From Nitrosomonas sp. (GTDB taxonomy: Bacteria; Pseudomonadota; Gammaproteobacteria; Burkholderiales; Nitrosomonadaceae), in contig DOOY01000348.1 of assembly GCA_003514765.1 (NCBI GenBank), positions 1 to 8,432 of the forward strand: a stretch of DNA of 8,432 bases. The letters are read 5' to 3'. Shown one piece after another: positions 1 to 6,999 of the stretch. Position numbers and translations under genes: made by a program. Under the pieces are notes generated by a model. The model was not told the DNA's origin, searched no databases, and was given only the letters and a program-made list of their open reading frames with translations. Within the stretch, counting starts at the first letter, position 1. Every line of letters begins with the position of its first letter.

Positions 1-798
1 CATTTTAAACTTTGAAGGATTTTTACTTTGGCACTCACCAATATACTTATACATTTGGACTGCTTTTTTATAACCGCCGTGGTAGCTAATTATTTTTTTG
101 CAATTGGCTACATAAATAATTTTTGCATTATTCGATATATAATTTTTGTCTTCGGGTCCATATAGCCCTAATGCCATATCCCATTCAGCTGCACTATACA
201 TTTTTTTGAGAATTCTATCACGGGCAGAATGGAAAACGAATAACCGATTACATGATGAAACAGACTCGTAAAATTCTTCACCTGGTTCAAGACATTCATT
301 ATCAACCGCAGCTGCAGTGCAAAAATAATTTCTGATTACATTCTGGCTTGAACATTCTTTTAGTGCCTTCAAACCAACTCTTCCTCCCAAACTATGTGTC
401 ATCATGTCTAAGCTGCTTGCTGATTTTGCCAGGTCTTCAATTAAAAAACGGAAAACGCGCGCAATAGAGTTGGATCTGGATTTTACTTGCCACCATTCCA
501 ATGCTTGGTCGCCACCTGGCCAGGAATAGCCAATTACATAATCATAGATGCCGGGTATTAATTTATTAATCTGATTTTCAATGACTTGGTAAGCATCGTA
601 AACTTCAAATTGCTCATTGTTATACCCGTGTACCAATATTAAAACATTTTTGTTTTTTAACTCTTTTAATAAGTCAGGAAACACTATGTTTTCTCGTAGT
701 GTTTTGCCTTTATCCAAGTCTATTTCCCGAATAATATGACCGGTAGCAGATATTCTATCTGGATCAACAAAATTTTCTCTTGAACTTATAATAATCAT
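1..798 (-). CDS. Alpha/beta hydrolase, DUF900-like esterase/lipase (C-terminus cut by window edge)
   Basis: The frame is open from the ATG at 796-798 to base 1, giving 266 residues with no stop, so the C-terminus lies outside the window. The protein reads as a serine alpha/beta hydrolase. A beta-strand plus oxyanion-type motif LILVHGYNN covers residues 53-61, a YSWPGG segment residues 91-96, and the nucleophile elbow THSLGGR residues 134-140 with Ser136. SARD at 191-194 and the His in SYHGG (His240) suit the acid and base of the triad. HGYNN followed by HSLGGR is typical of the DUF900 esterase family. AGGAGG lies 9 bases before the ATG. No signal peptide is visible. It follows the patatin gene after 89 bp on the same strand and may be co-transcribed. 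Its DNA is clearly more AT-rich than that of its neighbours. Substrate is unknown; an ester or acyl-lipid is a guess from family and context. Confidence 0.85.
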   Translation of the reverse strand, partial: MIIISSRENFVDPDRISATGHIIREIDLDKGKTLRENIVFPDLLKELKNKNVLILVHGYNNEQFEVYDAYQVIENQINKLIPGIYDYVIGYSWPGGDQALEWWQVKSRSNSIARVFRFLIEDLAKSASSLDMMTHSLGGRVGLKALKECSSQNVIRNYFCTAAAVDNECLEPGEEFYESVSSCNRLFVFHSARDRILKKMYSAAEWDMALGLYGPEDKNYISNNAKIIYVANCKKIISYHGGYKKAVQMYKYIGECQSKNPSKFKM

Positions 799-807
799 TA
801 TCGAGCG

Positions 808-813
808 CCTCCT
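808..813 (-). promoter_or_regulatory. Shine-Dalgarno site of the DUF900 hydrolase gene
   Basis: A perfect AGGAGG on the minus strand, 9 bases before the ATG at 796-798. It fixes the start of a gene that has no stop inside the window. Confidence 0.8.
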
Positions 814-887
814 ATTGACTAACTATTGATGGGCCGTCGTAGTTCCTTTCTTGCTCTGATTAAATTTCATACCTTTTCCACCAAACA

Positions 888-2633
888 CTATTTCTTAAAA
901 TTTTCCCGTTTCCCTGCTTTCAGAAAGATTTTGTCAAATGTTTCCAGGTGCAGCCTGATAAATACCGCAGCTAATGCGGGAGGTAAAGCATGTGCAAGAA
1001 ACCGCCAGATAAAGGTAGCCGGTTGGCGTATTGACTTATGCAGGGTATAGAGCGCTTTCCAGCGCGAAAGGAGAACCGATAGAATCATGACGAGAACAAT
1101 TACGACAATATAAGCGAACAAATCGTATTTTGTTTTGCTCTCCAGCGGCTGATTAAGATAGGCTTGAATTTGATCACCTAACAACCACCAGAAGGCGGTG
1201 CCAATGATAGCGGTGAGCAGCAACAACAAAGTGATACTCATAGCCGGTTTTAAAAAGAACACCTTCAAAAATTGCTTTTTGGAAGTTTTGAGGTGTTTCA
1301 TTAAATCGGGTCTGATATTATTACGCATTTCTTCGAACATATATGAAAATCGCCACTGACCCTTGGTCGTTCTCTGTTGTTCTCCAAACTGATATTTGCT
1401 CATCAGGTAACCATCAGCCATTAACGTATCCGCTTCGATGTCTGAAAAGGAATCCAGATCTGTGCGGATATGTGAAATTGCATCCTGAATTTCCGGATGT
1501 ACGCCAAAACAAAGGCTCTGGTCTTGTTCAGGTGCTTTTGGATTCGGTTCATCAATATACGGAAAAGTTTTTGTAGCTAATCCTTTACGTAAATACATGA
1601 ATGTGGTTTTGATGTCGCTATCATCCAGTATGCTTTTTAGCTCTTCTTCTCGGACTCTGTCCATCAAAATTTTGTTGCTGCGCATTAACACTTGATAGAT
1701 TTGGGTTGAAGGCGCATTTTCATCACTCATATGTCCGGATGCATCACTGACAATCATTTCGTCACATTGTCTATCTATGAGCGCTTTGATACCCTGGTTA
1801 TCGTGTACACCGCCATCAATAAGTTGAATGCGGCAGTCTTCCTGGTACATCTCGCTGATAGCCAGTGGATGAAACAAAGCCGGTACGCAGGCAGAAGCGG
1901 CAACAGCATGCCCTAGTTTGGTTTCTCTCGGTCTTTCAGGCATGTCTTCATATCTTTTGGGTCTGTTGAACCGGCAATTCTTGTCGATCATGGATAAGGA
2001 TTTTGATCCAGTAGCATCAGGTTCACCCATTCGCGATGCTTCAAAGCGCCAGTTGTGACCGCTGTTTAACGAAGTGGCGTTGATCAGAATTATGGGTAAT
2101 TTGCATGCGTCGTCTTCGATAAGTGTGTTTAAAATGGGTAATTTAGCGGCGAAATGCTGATGTTGCGTTTTGTTGAATTCATCGGGGTGCGCTGGCCTGC
2201 CACCGGGGCTTATTTTTAAGTCGCGCATCTTTATCATTTCATTGCTTTCGGGGTTCAGAATCGGACGGTAAAATAATTCATCATATAACTCTGCTAACCG
2301 ATCGCTTCTCGAGTAGCTGGCGAAAGACATTTTGAGGTTTTTTAACGGATTAAGGAATGTCCGCATGCGGATATTTTTTTGTACCCCTTCCAGAAACTCG
2401 ATTTCAAGTTCCTGAACCAACTGAACCAACTGCTCGTTTGTCGGTGAGGTATTTGCTTCAAATAATTTTTTCAGTTTGACATAGTACATGGAACCAACAA
2501 TAGAGCCACCTGAAACAGTAGAAATGACCTCAACCTGTTTGAGTTTTCCAATTTCTGCCATGCGGGCTAAAACGCCAATATGAAAAAAGGAGGCGCGGAA
2601 TCCGCCACCGGAGAGAGCTAGGCCGAGTTTCAT
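888..2633 (-). CDS. Patatin-like phospholipase with C-terminal membrane helices
   Basis: The 581-residue protein is a patatin-family Ser/Asp acyl hydrolase. The oxyanion loop GGGFR is at residues 9-13. The nucleophile elbow TVSGG (39-43) puts Ser41 in the GxSxG position. A typical AVAASACVPALFHP segment spans 243-256. The catalytic Asp is Asp273 in LIDGGVHDNQG. The catalytic domain occupies about residues 1-420, with more than 230 residues between Ser and Asp, longer than in compact patatins. After it come two clear hydrophobic stretches, about 464-486 and 504-524, and a weaker one at about 541-559. These should anchor the enzyme in the inner membrane with the catalytic domain in the cytoplasm. 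There is no N-terminal signal peptide, since the active site starts at once. GGGAGGA lies 4 bases before the ATG. The family cleaves acyl esters of phospholipids or related lipids; the exact substrate is unknown. It lies 276 bp downstream of the haem-enzyme genes. Confidence 0.93.
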   Translation of the reverse strand: MKLGLALSGGGFRASFFHIGVLARMAEIGKLKQVEVISTVSGGSIVGSMYYVKLKKLFEANTSPTNEQLVQLVQELEIEFLEGVQKNIRMRTFLNPLKNLKMSFASYSRSDRLAELYDELFYRPILNPESNEMIKMRDLKISPGGRPAHPDEFNKTQHQHFAAKLPILNTLIEDDACKLPIILINATSLNSGHNWRFEASRMGEPDATGSKSLSMIDKNCRFNRPKRYEDMPERPRETKLGHAVAASACVPALFHPLAISEMYQEDCRIQLIDGGVHDNQGIKALIDRQCDEMIVSDASGHMSDENAPSTQIYQVLMRSNKILMDRVREEELKSILDDSDIKTTFMYLRKGLATKTFPYIDEPNPKAPEQDQSLCFGVHPEIQDAISHIRTDLDSFSDIEADTLMADGYLMSKYQFGEQQRTTKGQWRFSYMFEEMRNNIRPDLMKHLKTSKKQFLKVFFLKPAMSITLLLLLTAIIGTAFWWLLGDQIQAYLNQPLESKTKYDLFAYIVVIVLVMILSVLLSRWKALYTLHKSIRQPATFIWRFLAHALPPALAAVFIRLHLETFDKIFLKAGKRENFKK

Positions 2634-2909
2634 GATATCCTCCCATTATTACTGGAAATATTGCTTTAATCTGTCCGCGTAAACAAGAAATCAGCAGCGG
2701 CTATTCCAAAATAAAAAATGCCGGGGCCGGTTTTGTGTTGATCATTTAGTGCATCTGATTACCTTCTGTAAAATAAATCAACCTGGCTGTTAAAAAATTT
2801 TGTTAGAAAATCGAATTGTCAAACAAGAACCTTCAAAAAATCATTTGTAACGTTTGATCAAGCCCGTCTGTGCATTTTTTCCTGAAAATTGTACGTTCAG
2901 CTGAAAAAA
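2634..2909. other. Intergenic gap between catalase-like and patatin genes
   Basis: This 276-bp AT-rich spacer interrupts an otherwise tight minus-strand gene series. Reading on the minus strand, the only strong ribosome site is the GGGAGGA just before the patatin ATG. A TTGACA hexamer occurs at 2817-2822, but no good -10 box follows at 16-18 bases. A small GC-rich palindrome at about 2721-2730 followed by a T-run is too short for a convincing terminator. No open frame of useful length was seen. Read-through from the upstream genes, an internal promoter, or a processed leader are all possible. Confidence 0.5.
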
Positions 2910-4124
2910 TTAATCAAATATTTCGTCTCCAGTAGGTTCCAAATGAGTGGTTTCATTCATTTCCTGACGGAATCTGGACAATTCGAAATACATTCTAAAC
3001 CGCGCACGATTTAGATTGCCTAATGGCCGATGCTCGGGCAAGCAGTGCCAGGGATTCATTTTCAGGCGTTTGGCAAATTCAAACTGCGCCTCAGAATCAA
3101 ATTTCTGCTTTGGAATATGTACCGTTGCGGCAGGAATAAATGGAGATAATTTTTCTGGCCAGCGAATCGAGCCATCTTCGATCGGCATTCGATGCGGATC
3201 GGTTTGTAGCTGAATCATCAGATCGAATTCGACATCTTTTTCAGCTAATGTTTTAACCATGTTATCCCGCAGATAATTGAATGGAACTTCACCGAAGGGA
3301 AGGCCCTGGATATGACGTTCAACGTCTTTTGTTTTTGGGATGAATGTGTACATCATGGCCTGGCCTTCACCCAGTAAATACGGGGTGCAGCTCCAATAGC
3401 GCTGTCCCAGCGGATTGTATTGAGTTTCGTTCCACAGGCTTTGCATAAAAAAGTCAAGCAAGTGGGAATCCATCGGGTTAAGAAAATAATACAGCGTCAT
3501 GTCCCTGAGACTCCAATACTGCAGTTTGACATTTTCCCGTGTATTGGGTGTGACAAAAGTTGCGCCGCCGCTGGTGGTAATAAGATCCTGCGTGAATTTC
3601 TCTTCATCCATGAGTTTTTTGCCGGGAACGCCCATAAGTTTTACCGCCATGCTCATAAACCCGACATCGTTAATGTCTGCGGGTACGTTCGGCCCGGGCC
3701 CGGAATAACGGACATACGCCGGGTAACTGCGTGGTTCTGCAAAAATCCCCTTTCGGCAATGCTCTGGCAGGTCATCGCGTATGGTGACTGTCGCACGTAC
3801 TATCCCATGTGTTTTAGTATTGCCGCCGCGCTCGTAACCGCCAGGTTTAAAGCGTCCGCGCATTTGATCGGACATGAGATCAATAATCTGATTCAGGCTT
3901 TCTTCCTCGTCAGGGTCGATTTTTTCTTCAGCTATTTTTAGACCCAGATTCTTGCGCCGACGGTTTTTAAAATACTGGATGATCCTGGCTGATGGCTCGC
4001 GAAAGAGAAAATCCCATTGTTGACGAAACCAGGGTTCAAGCCTGCGCTCTATGCGCAGCAATATAATCAGAAAATTATGAATGGCCTTCAGTATACGGCT
4101 TACTATAGGGTTTCTGTCCATCAT
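2910..4124 (-). CDS. Catalase-like haem protein (y4iL-like group)
   Basis: The 404-residue protein belongs to the catalase superfamily but is much shorter than ordinary catalases (about 480 residues or more). KTHGIVRATVTI at 104-115 matches the distal-His strand of the catalase barrel, with His106. RFRMY at 375-379 has the RxxxY spacing of the proximal haem tyrosine (Tyr379) and its partner Arg375. The LNRARFRMYFELSRFR pattern resembles the catalase-like group named after rhizobial y4iL. Two things differ from true catalase: Thr105, not Val, precedes the distal His, and the segment matching DLVGNNTPVFF is DLITTSGGATF (180-190), with no Asn. A hydrophobic, basic-edged helix at about 11-28 could touch the membrane. 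The ATG overlaps the TGA of the peroxidase gene (ATGA), so translation is probably coupled. A second ATG follows directly and could also serve. It may act on organic or fatty-acid hydroperoxides rather than H2O2; that is inference. Confidence 0.88.
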   Translation of the reverse strand: MMDRNPIVSRILKAIHNFLIILLRIERRLEPWFRQQWDFLFREPSARIIQYFKNRRRKNLGLKIAEEKIDPDEEESLNQIIDLMSDQMRGRFKPGGYERGGNTKTHGIVRATVTIRDDLPEHCRKGIFAEPRSYPAYVRYSGPGPNVPADINDVGFMSMAVKLMGVPGKKLMDEEKFTQDLITTSGGATFVTPNTRENVKLQYWSLRDMTLYYFLNPMDSHLLDFFMQSLWNETQYNPLGQRYWSCTPYLLGEGQAMMYTFIPKTKDVERHIQGLPFGEVPFNYLRDNMVKTLAEKDVEFDLMIQLQTDPHRMPIEDGSIRWPEKLSPFIPAATVHIPKQKFDSEAQFEFAKRLKMNPWHCLPEHRPLGNLNRARFRMYFELSRFRQEMNETTHLEPTGDEIFD

Positions 4125-5635
4125 GATGCGCTATCTCTCCCGGTAGCAGGTATGGCAGCAATGTATTTCAAGGCGCGTAACCCTGGCATAAAAAAATAAC
4201 CACCGCCACGTACCGTTACAAACTGCGGCAAATGGCAAACTGTTTTCATCGGTCCTGCTGCATCGGGGCGATTAAAATGATCAGTGGGTTGGCCGTCTAT
4301 TAGCGGTTTACGATGCCCTGTCAATGGTCCTCTTTCATTCTGTAGTCCGCCAAATTTACTATTGACCATCCAGGCATTCTGAACAAATTCAAATTGCCGG
4401 GAAATATTAGCGACCAGACAGATAAACTGTATGCCGCGATCCTCGGCAGGTGCATCGGGCTTTACAGCGTCCTCCGGAGACAATGCGGAACCATAACTGC
4501 GGCCTCTGCGTAGCAGACGATGAAAGCGGGAGGAGGCAATCAAATCTTCTTCAGGTGTCTGCGCAAAACCGAGTATTCTAATCAAGCGGCTGAAAAAACC
4601 GGTTACACCTGGCGGAAAATCGCCTGTGCGAGGGTTTGCTCTGCGGACATGTGCGCCAACCGGGCAATGATTGCCTTTCGGGTCGAGATCAAAGGTGAAA
4701 TTGTTTCCATGATCTTTAGGTGCGATGCCGGGGATATGTTCTTCAATCAATGGCGTTCCGTCGCGCTCTCTACCCACTATGGCGGCAGCGAGCTGTTCGC
4801 GTTGATCAGCATCAGATGCTGTTGCTTTGTCGAGGAATTGCCAGAAGCCGGGGACATCCTGACTTAGCTGCCGTAATACCAGATATGTTCCATTGCGGCC
4901 CAGGTCTTTAAGTCGAGGTTCGTCTTCGGCATCAGGCAATTCCGCTGCAAACCTGTCTTCCTGCGGATCAATAAGCGGGCGGGGTGTGTAGTGTCCATAT
5001 TCATTCGGGTAGCCCAGCACCATCTCGCCTGGCGCCAGCAAATTGGAATAACGGTCGCGTTCATGAAGATCCGTGCTTTGTTTTTGCTTCCAGTCAATGG
5101 TCGGCTGGCTTATACCATCCACAAATCCAAATGGCTCAATTTCGTCAATAGACTGAGTCGGCAATTGGCTCAGTAAATGAAATGCCTGTGAAAAATGTTC
5201 TCCTTCAACCGTTGTCCGCCAGGTATCCAGTTCGCCCTGTCTGGCATACAACAGTAACAAAACATGCGGCACGGTAGCTTCATTGCCTCCCCATTCCCAC
5301 TTATCCGGTGTGTTGTCGCCCACATCGCCGAGACGGCGTGAGCGGCTTTCATCGCCTGCCATACCGACAATGAATTCTTCAGAGAAGCCTTCGATTACGG
5401 ATTCTTTCAGATTCAGCGCGCGTAGCCCTTCGACGGAAAAAGCAATTTGCAATGCGGTATCCGGGGAGGGGGCAGTCATAGTGGCATTACTGATCGGAGC
5501 CTCGCTCAGCCATTGTTTGGCTGCATCCACATTGGCAATATTCAGCAGCATAAAGCATGTATCGGTTAACTTTCCATGGCCAAAGCGCAACAGTCCCTGC
5601 AAGTCATCAAATTCAATGTTGCTTGGTTTATTCAT
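4121..5635 (-). CDS. DyP-type haem peroxidase
   Basis: A dye-decolourising-type peroxidase of 504 residues from the chosen start. Its length fits the longer (C/D-like) DyPs rather than the roughly 300-residue B type. The signature GxxDG is GFVDG (residues 170-174), with distal Asp173. CPVGAHVRRANPR (324-336) holds the predicted proximal haem ligand His329. RFHRLLRRGRSYG (370-382) supplies the distal Arg, probably Arg377. The C-terminal FVTVRGGGYFFMPGLRAL is also family-like. No Tat or Sec signal and no recognisable encapsulin-targeting tail are seen, so it is probably cytoplasmic. I chose the ATG at 5633-5635 because AGAGGG lies 6 bases upstream. The frame extends 11 codons further, to an ATG at 5666-5668 that lacks a ribosome site and overlaps the preceding gene. 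The stop overlaps the start of the catalase-like gene. The physiological substrate is unknown; an organic hydroperoxide or lipid is suggested by context. Confidence 0.95.
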   Translation of the reverse strand: MNKPSNIEFDDLQGLLRFGHGKLTDTCFMLLNIANVDAAKQWLSEAPISNATMTAPSPDTALQIAFSVEGLRALNLKESVIEGFSEEFIVGMAGDESRSRRLGDVGDNTPDKWEWGGNEATVPHVLLLLYARQGELDTWRTTVEGEHFSQAFHLLSQLPTQSIDEIEPFGFVDGISQPTIDWKQKQSTDLHERDRYSNLLAPGEMVLGYPNEYGHYTPRPLIDPQEDRFAAELPDAEDEPRLKDLGRNGTYLVLRQLSQDVPGFWQFLDKATASDADQREQLAAAIVGRERDGTPLIEEHIPGIAPKDHGNNFTFDLDPKGNHCPVGAHVRRANPRTGDFPPGVTGFFSRLIRILGFAQTPEEDLIASSRFHRLLRRGRSYGSALSPEDAVKPDAPAEDRGIQFICLVANISRQFEFVQNAWMVNSKFGGLQNERGPLTGHRKPLIDGQPTDHFNRPDAAGPMKTVCHLPQFVTVRGGGYFFMPGLRALKYIAAIPATGRDSAS

Positions 5636-5641
5636 TTCACG

Positions 5642-5647
5642 CCCTCT
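5642..5647 (-). promoter_or_regulatory. Ribosome binding site deciding the DyP start
   Basis: AGAGGG on the minus strand lies 6 bases before the ATG at 5633-5635. The earlier in-frame ATG at 5666-5668 has no purine-rich site at a usable distance. The downstream start is therefore preferred, leaving 14 bases after the previous gene's stop. Confidence 0.65.
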
Positions 5648-5649
5648 GT

Positions 5650-6960
5650 TCAAATCAAGCTCAGCCATTCGCGGAGTTCTGCGTCATTCCACTGCCGATT
5701 TTCTACACCTTGGCGGATTCGGCTGTTACGCGCCAGATCAACGGCAGTTAATCCCGGGTATGCCTTATACCAGACTTCAGTGGGTATTTGATGTCGTCGC
5801 TGCGTATATTTGAACGGATGTTCTCGTTGCGCACCATCTTTAATTAGCCACGTGGTAGTTGGATACCCGACGCCATTACTGAAAAGAAGATTTAAACCCC
5901 AGCCAACCTTGTTAATAAAATCGTCCATATAGCTCTCATGGCTGCCATCATAATTACTGGCGAAAAAGACACGATGGTTATTATCCATAAATACCCAGCG
6001 GGCAAAATGGATGGTTTTTATACGCGCGAGGTAACCCCGGTTATAAATATGCCTGGCGACATAGTCGGTCAGAAAAACAATAAATTTAAAGGTCAGCAAA
6101 CGGAAAAGGCCTGGCTTGACATCGCCAAAAACGCTGTATTGATTGCTTATATCCCAGTCTTCCTGAGCTGTCAGAATTTTGATATGCTCGCGGCTGGGTC
6201 TAATGAAAAGCTCAGGATCAGAGCGTTCCAGCATGCGTAAGCGTATTGCAAAAAAAGGTGCAATAACCAGAAATATCGGCAATAAAAGCAGCAGGATCAG
6301 CGGGACGCCGAATTTATACAATAAATTTTTAATTTTCCAATCAGTAGGCGTCGGCTCTGGCGGTGTGAGTGTCAACTTGCCTTTATGCTTTTCCATTTCG
6401 ACATAGGACAACAGCTTTTGTCGTAGCGGACGGATATTATCTTGTCCGACTTCATCGACGATTTGTTGTAAATAAGCAGACAAACTCTGATGTAGCGCAG
6501 CTTCTTCATGAACTTGTTTAACTGTACGGCCAAGCCAGTTGACATAGTTTGCCTGTGGATTGATATTGTGTTGCTTCATCCAGTCCAACAGATCAGAGCG
6601 CTCTTCGGGAAAATCTTCACAATATGAAAATATTTGCTTCAAACCGGGTGCGGCATGTTCAGCCAGTTGCGCCAGAAACGAATCTTTATCGCCGTCAGCG
6701 TCTCCAAGAAAAGCAAGGGTAGGACGCCACGGTCTCGGGTTGACGCCAAATGCAGTAATTTCGTGCGCTGTTTTTGCTTCGATGATGACAAAGCGTGCAA
6801 AATGCAGGCGGTCAAATTGACCAAATGGTACCAGGCCGTTTTCAGGATTGGCATGGCCGGGCACTTCTTCCTGGTTCATGGATGCCAGCAATGTGCGTAA
6901 ATTTTTTAGCTCCCCAACGCGCACCGTCGCGGTGATCATAAAAGTGGATTGAGGTGTCAT
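5650..6960 (-). CDS. Membrane protein with two copies of a DyP-neighbour alpha/beta domain
   Basis: The 436-residue protein has no function I can name. It contains two related halves around one strong membrane segment (about 218-239, a run of Leu/Ile/Pro/Phe). Copy one starts at HFARFV (53-58) and includes FLGDADG (84-90), PGL (105-107) and IFS (110-112), ending near CEDFP. Copy two starts at HFARWV (318-323) and includes FASNYDG (333-339), WGL (354-356) and LFS (359-361), ending near GVGYP. The shared order HFAR-[FW]V, DG, S[FY][LM], GL, FS, P indicates an internal duplication. The pattern could be a ferredoxin-like or dimeric alpha/beta barrel fold, which is also the DyP fold, but that is inference. 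It starts 39 bp after the 151-aa gene; its ribosome site is weak, with only GAG visible. It ends 14 bp before the DyP gene, so it probably partners the peroxidase at the membrane. Confidence 0.8.
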   Translation of the reverse strand: MTPQSTFMITATVRVGELKNLRTLLASMNQEEVPGHANPENGLVPFGQFDRLHFARFVIIEAKTAHEITAFGVNPRPWRPTLAFLGDADGDKDSFLAQLAEHAAPGLKQIFSYCEDFPEERSDLLDWMKQHNINPQANYVNWLGRTVKQVHEEAALHQSLSAYLQQIVDEVGQDNIRPLRQKLLSYVEMEKHKGKLTLTPPEPTPTDWKIKNLLYKFGVPLILLLLLPIFLVIAPFFAIRLRMLERSDPELFIRPSREHIKILTAQEDWDISNQYSVFGDVKPGLFRLLTFKFIVFLTDYVARHIYNRGYLARIKTIHFARWVFMDNNHRVFFASNYDGSHESYMDDFINKVGWGLNLLFSNGVGYPTTTWLIKDGAQREHPFKYTQRRHQIPTEVWYKAYPGLTAVDLARNSRIRQGVENRQWNDAELREWLSLI

Positions 6961-6999
6961 AATTTTGTCTCAGGATGGACGTTTGTACATAAGATTTAT

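Noticed and set aside
823..870. A 15-codon minus-strand frame between the patatin and DUF900 genes that could be a leader peptide.
   Set aside because: The purine-rich run sits only 1 base before its ATG, the peptide has no regulatory codon run, and no hairpin follows.
2721..2730. CCGGGGCCGG palindrome followed on the minus strand by a T-run, resembling a terminator.
   Set aside because: The arms leave only a 2-base loop if fully paired; opened to a 4-base loop, just 3 pairs remain. That is too weak for an intrinsic terminator.
2817..2822. Perfect TTGACA on the minus strand upstream of the patatin gene.
   Set aside because: At 16-18 bases downstream the sequence is AATTTT or similar, with no TATAAT-like hexamer, so no promoter is called.
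2898..2909. A 12-mer, CAGCTGAAAAAA, occurs here and again at 7526-7537, both upstream of genes in the series.
   Set aside because: A 12-base repeat is expected about once or more by chance in an AT-rich window of this size. The flanks are not similar, and the sites sit at different distances from the genes.
3420..3941. A 173-codon plus-strand open frame inside the catalase-like gene.
   Set aside because: It lies opposite a well-supported catalase-like gene and its translation has no recognisable domain, so it is antisense shadow.
5283..5813. A 176-codon plus-strand open frame across the DyP gene and the end of its upstream neighbour.
   Set aside because: It is antisense to conserved DyP sequence, spans the junction of two real genes and shows no protein family pattern.
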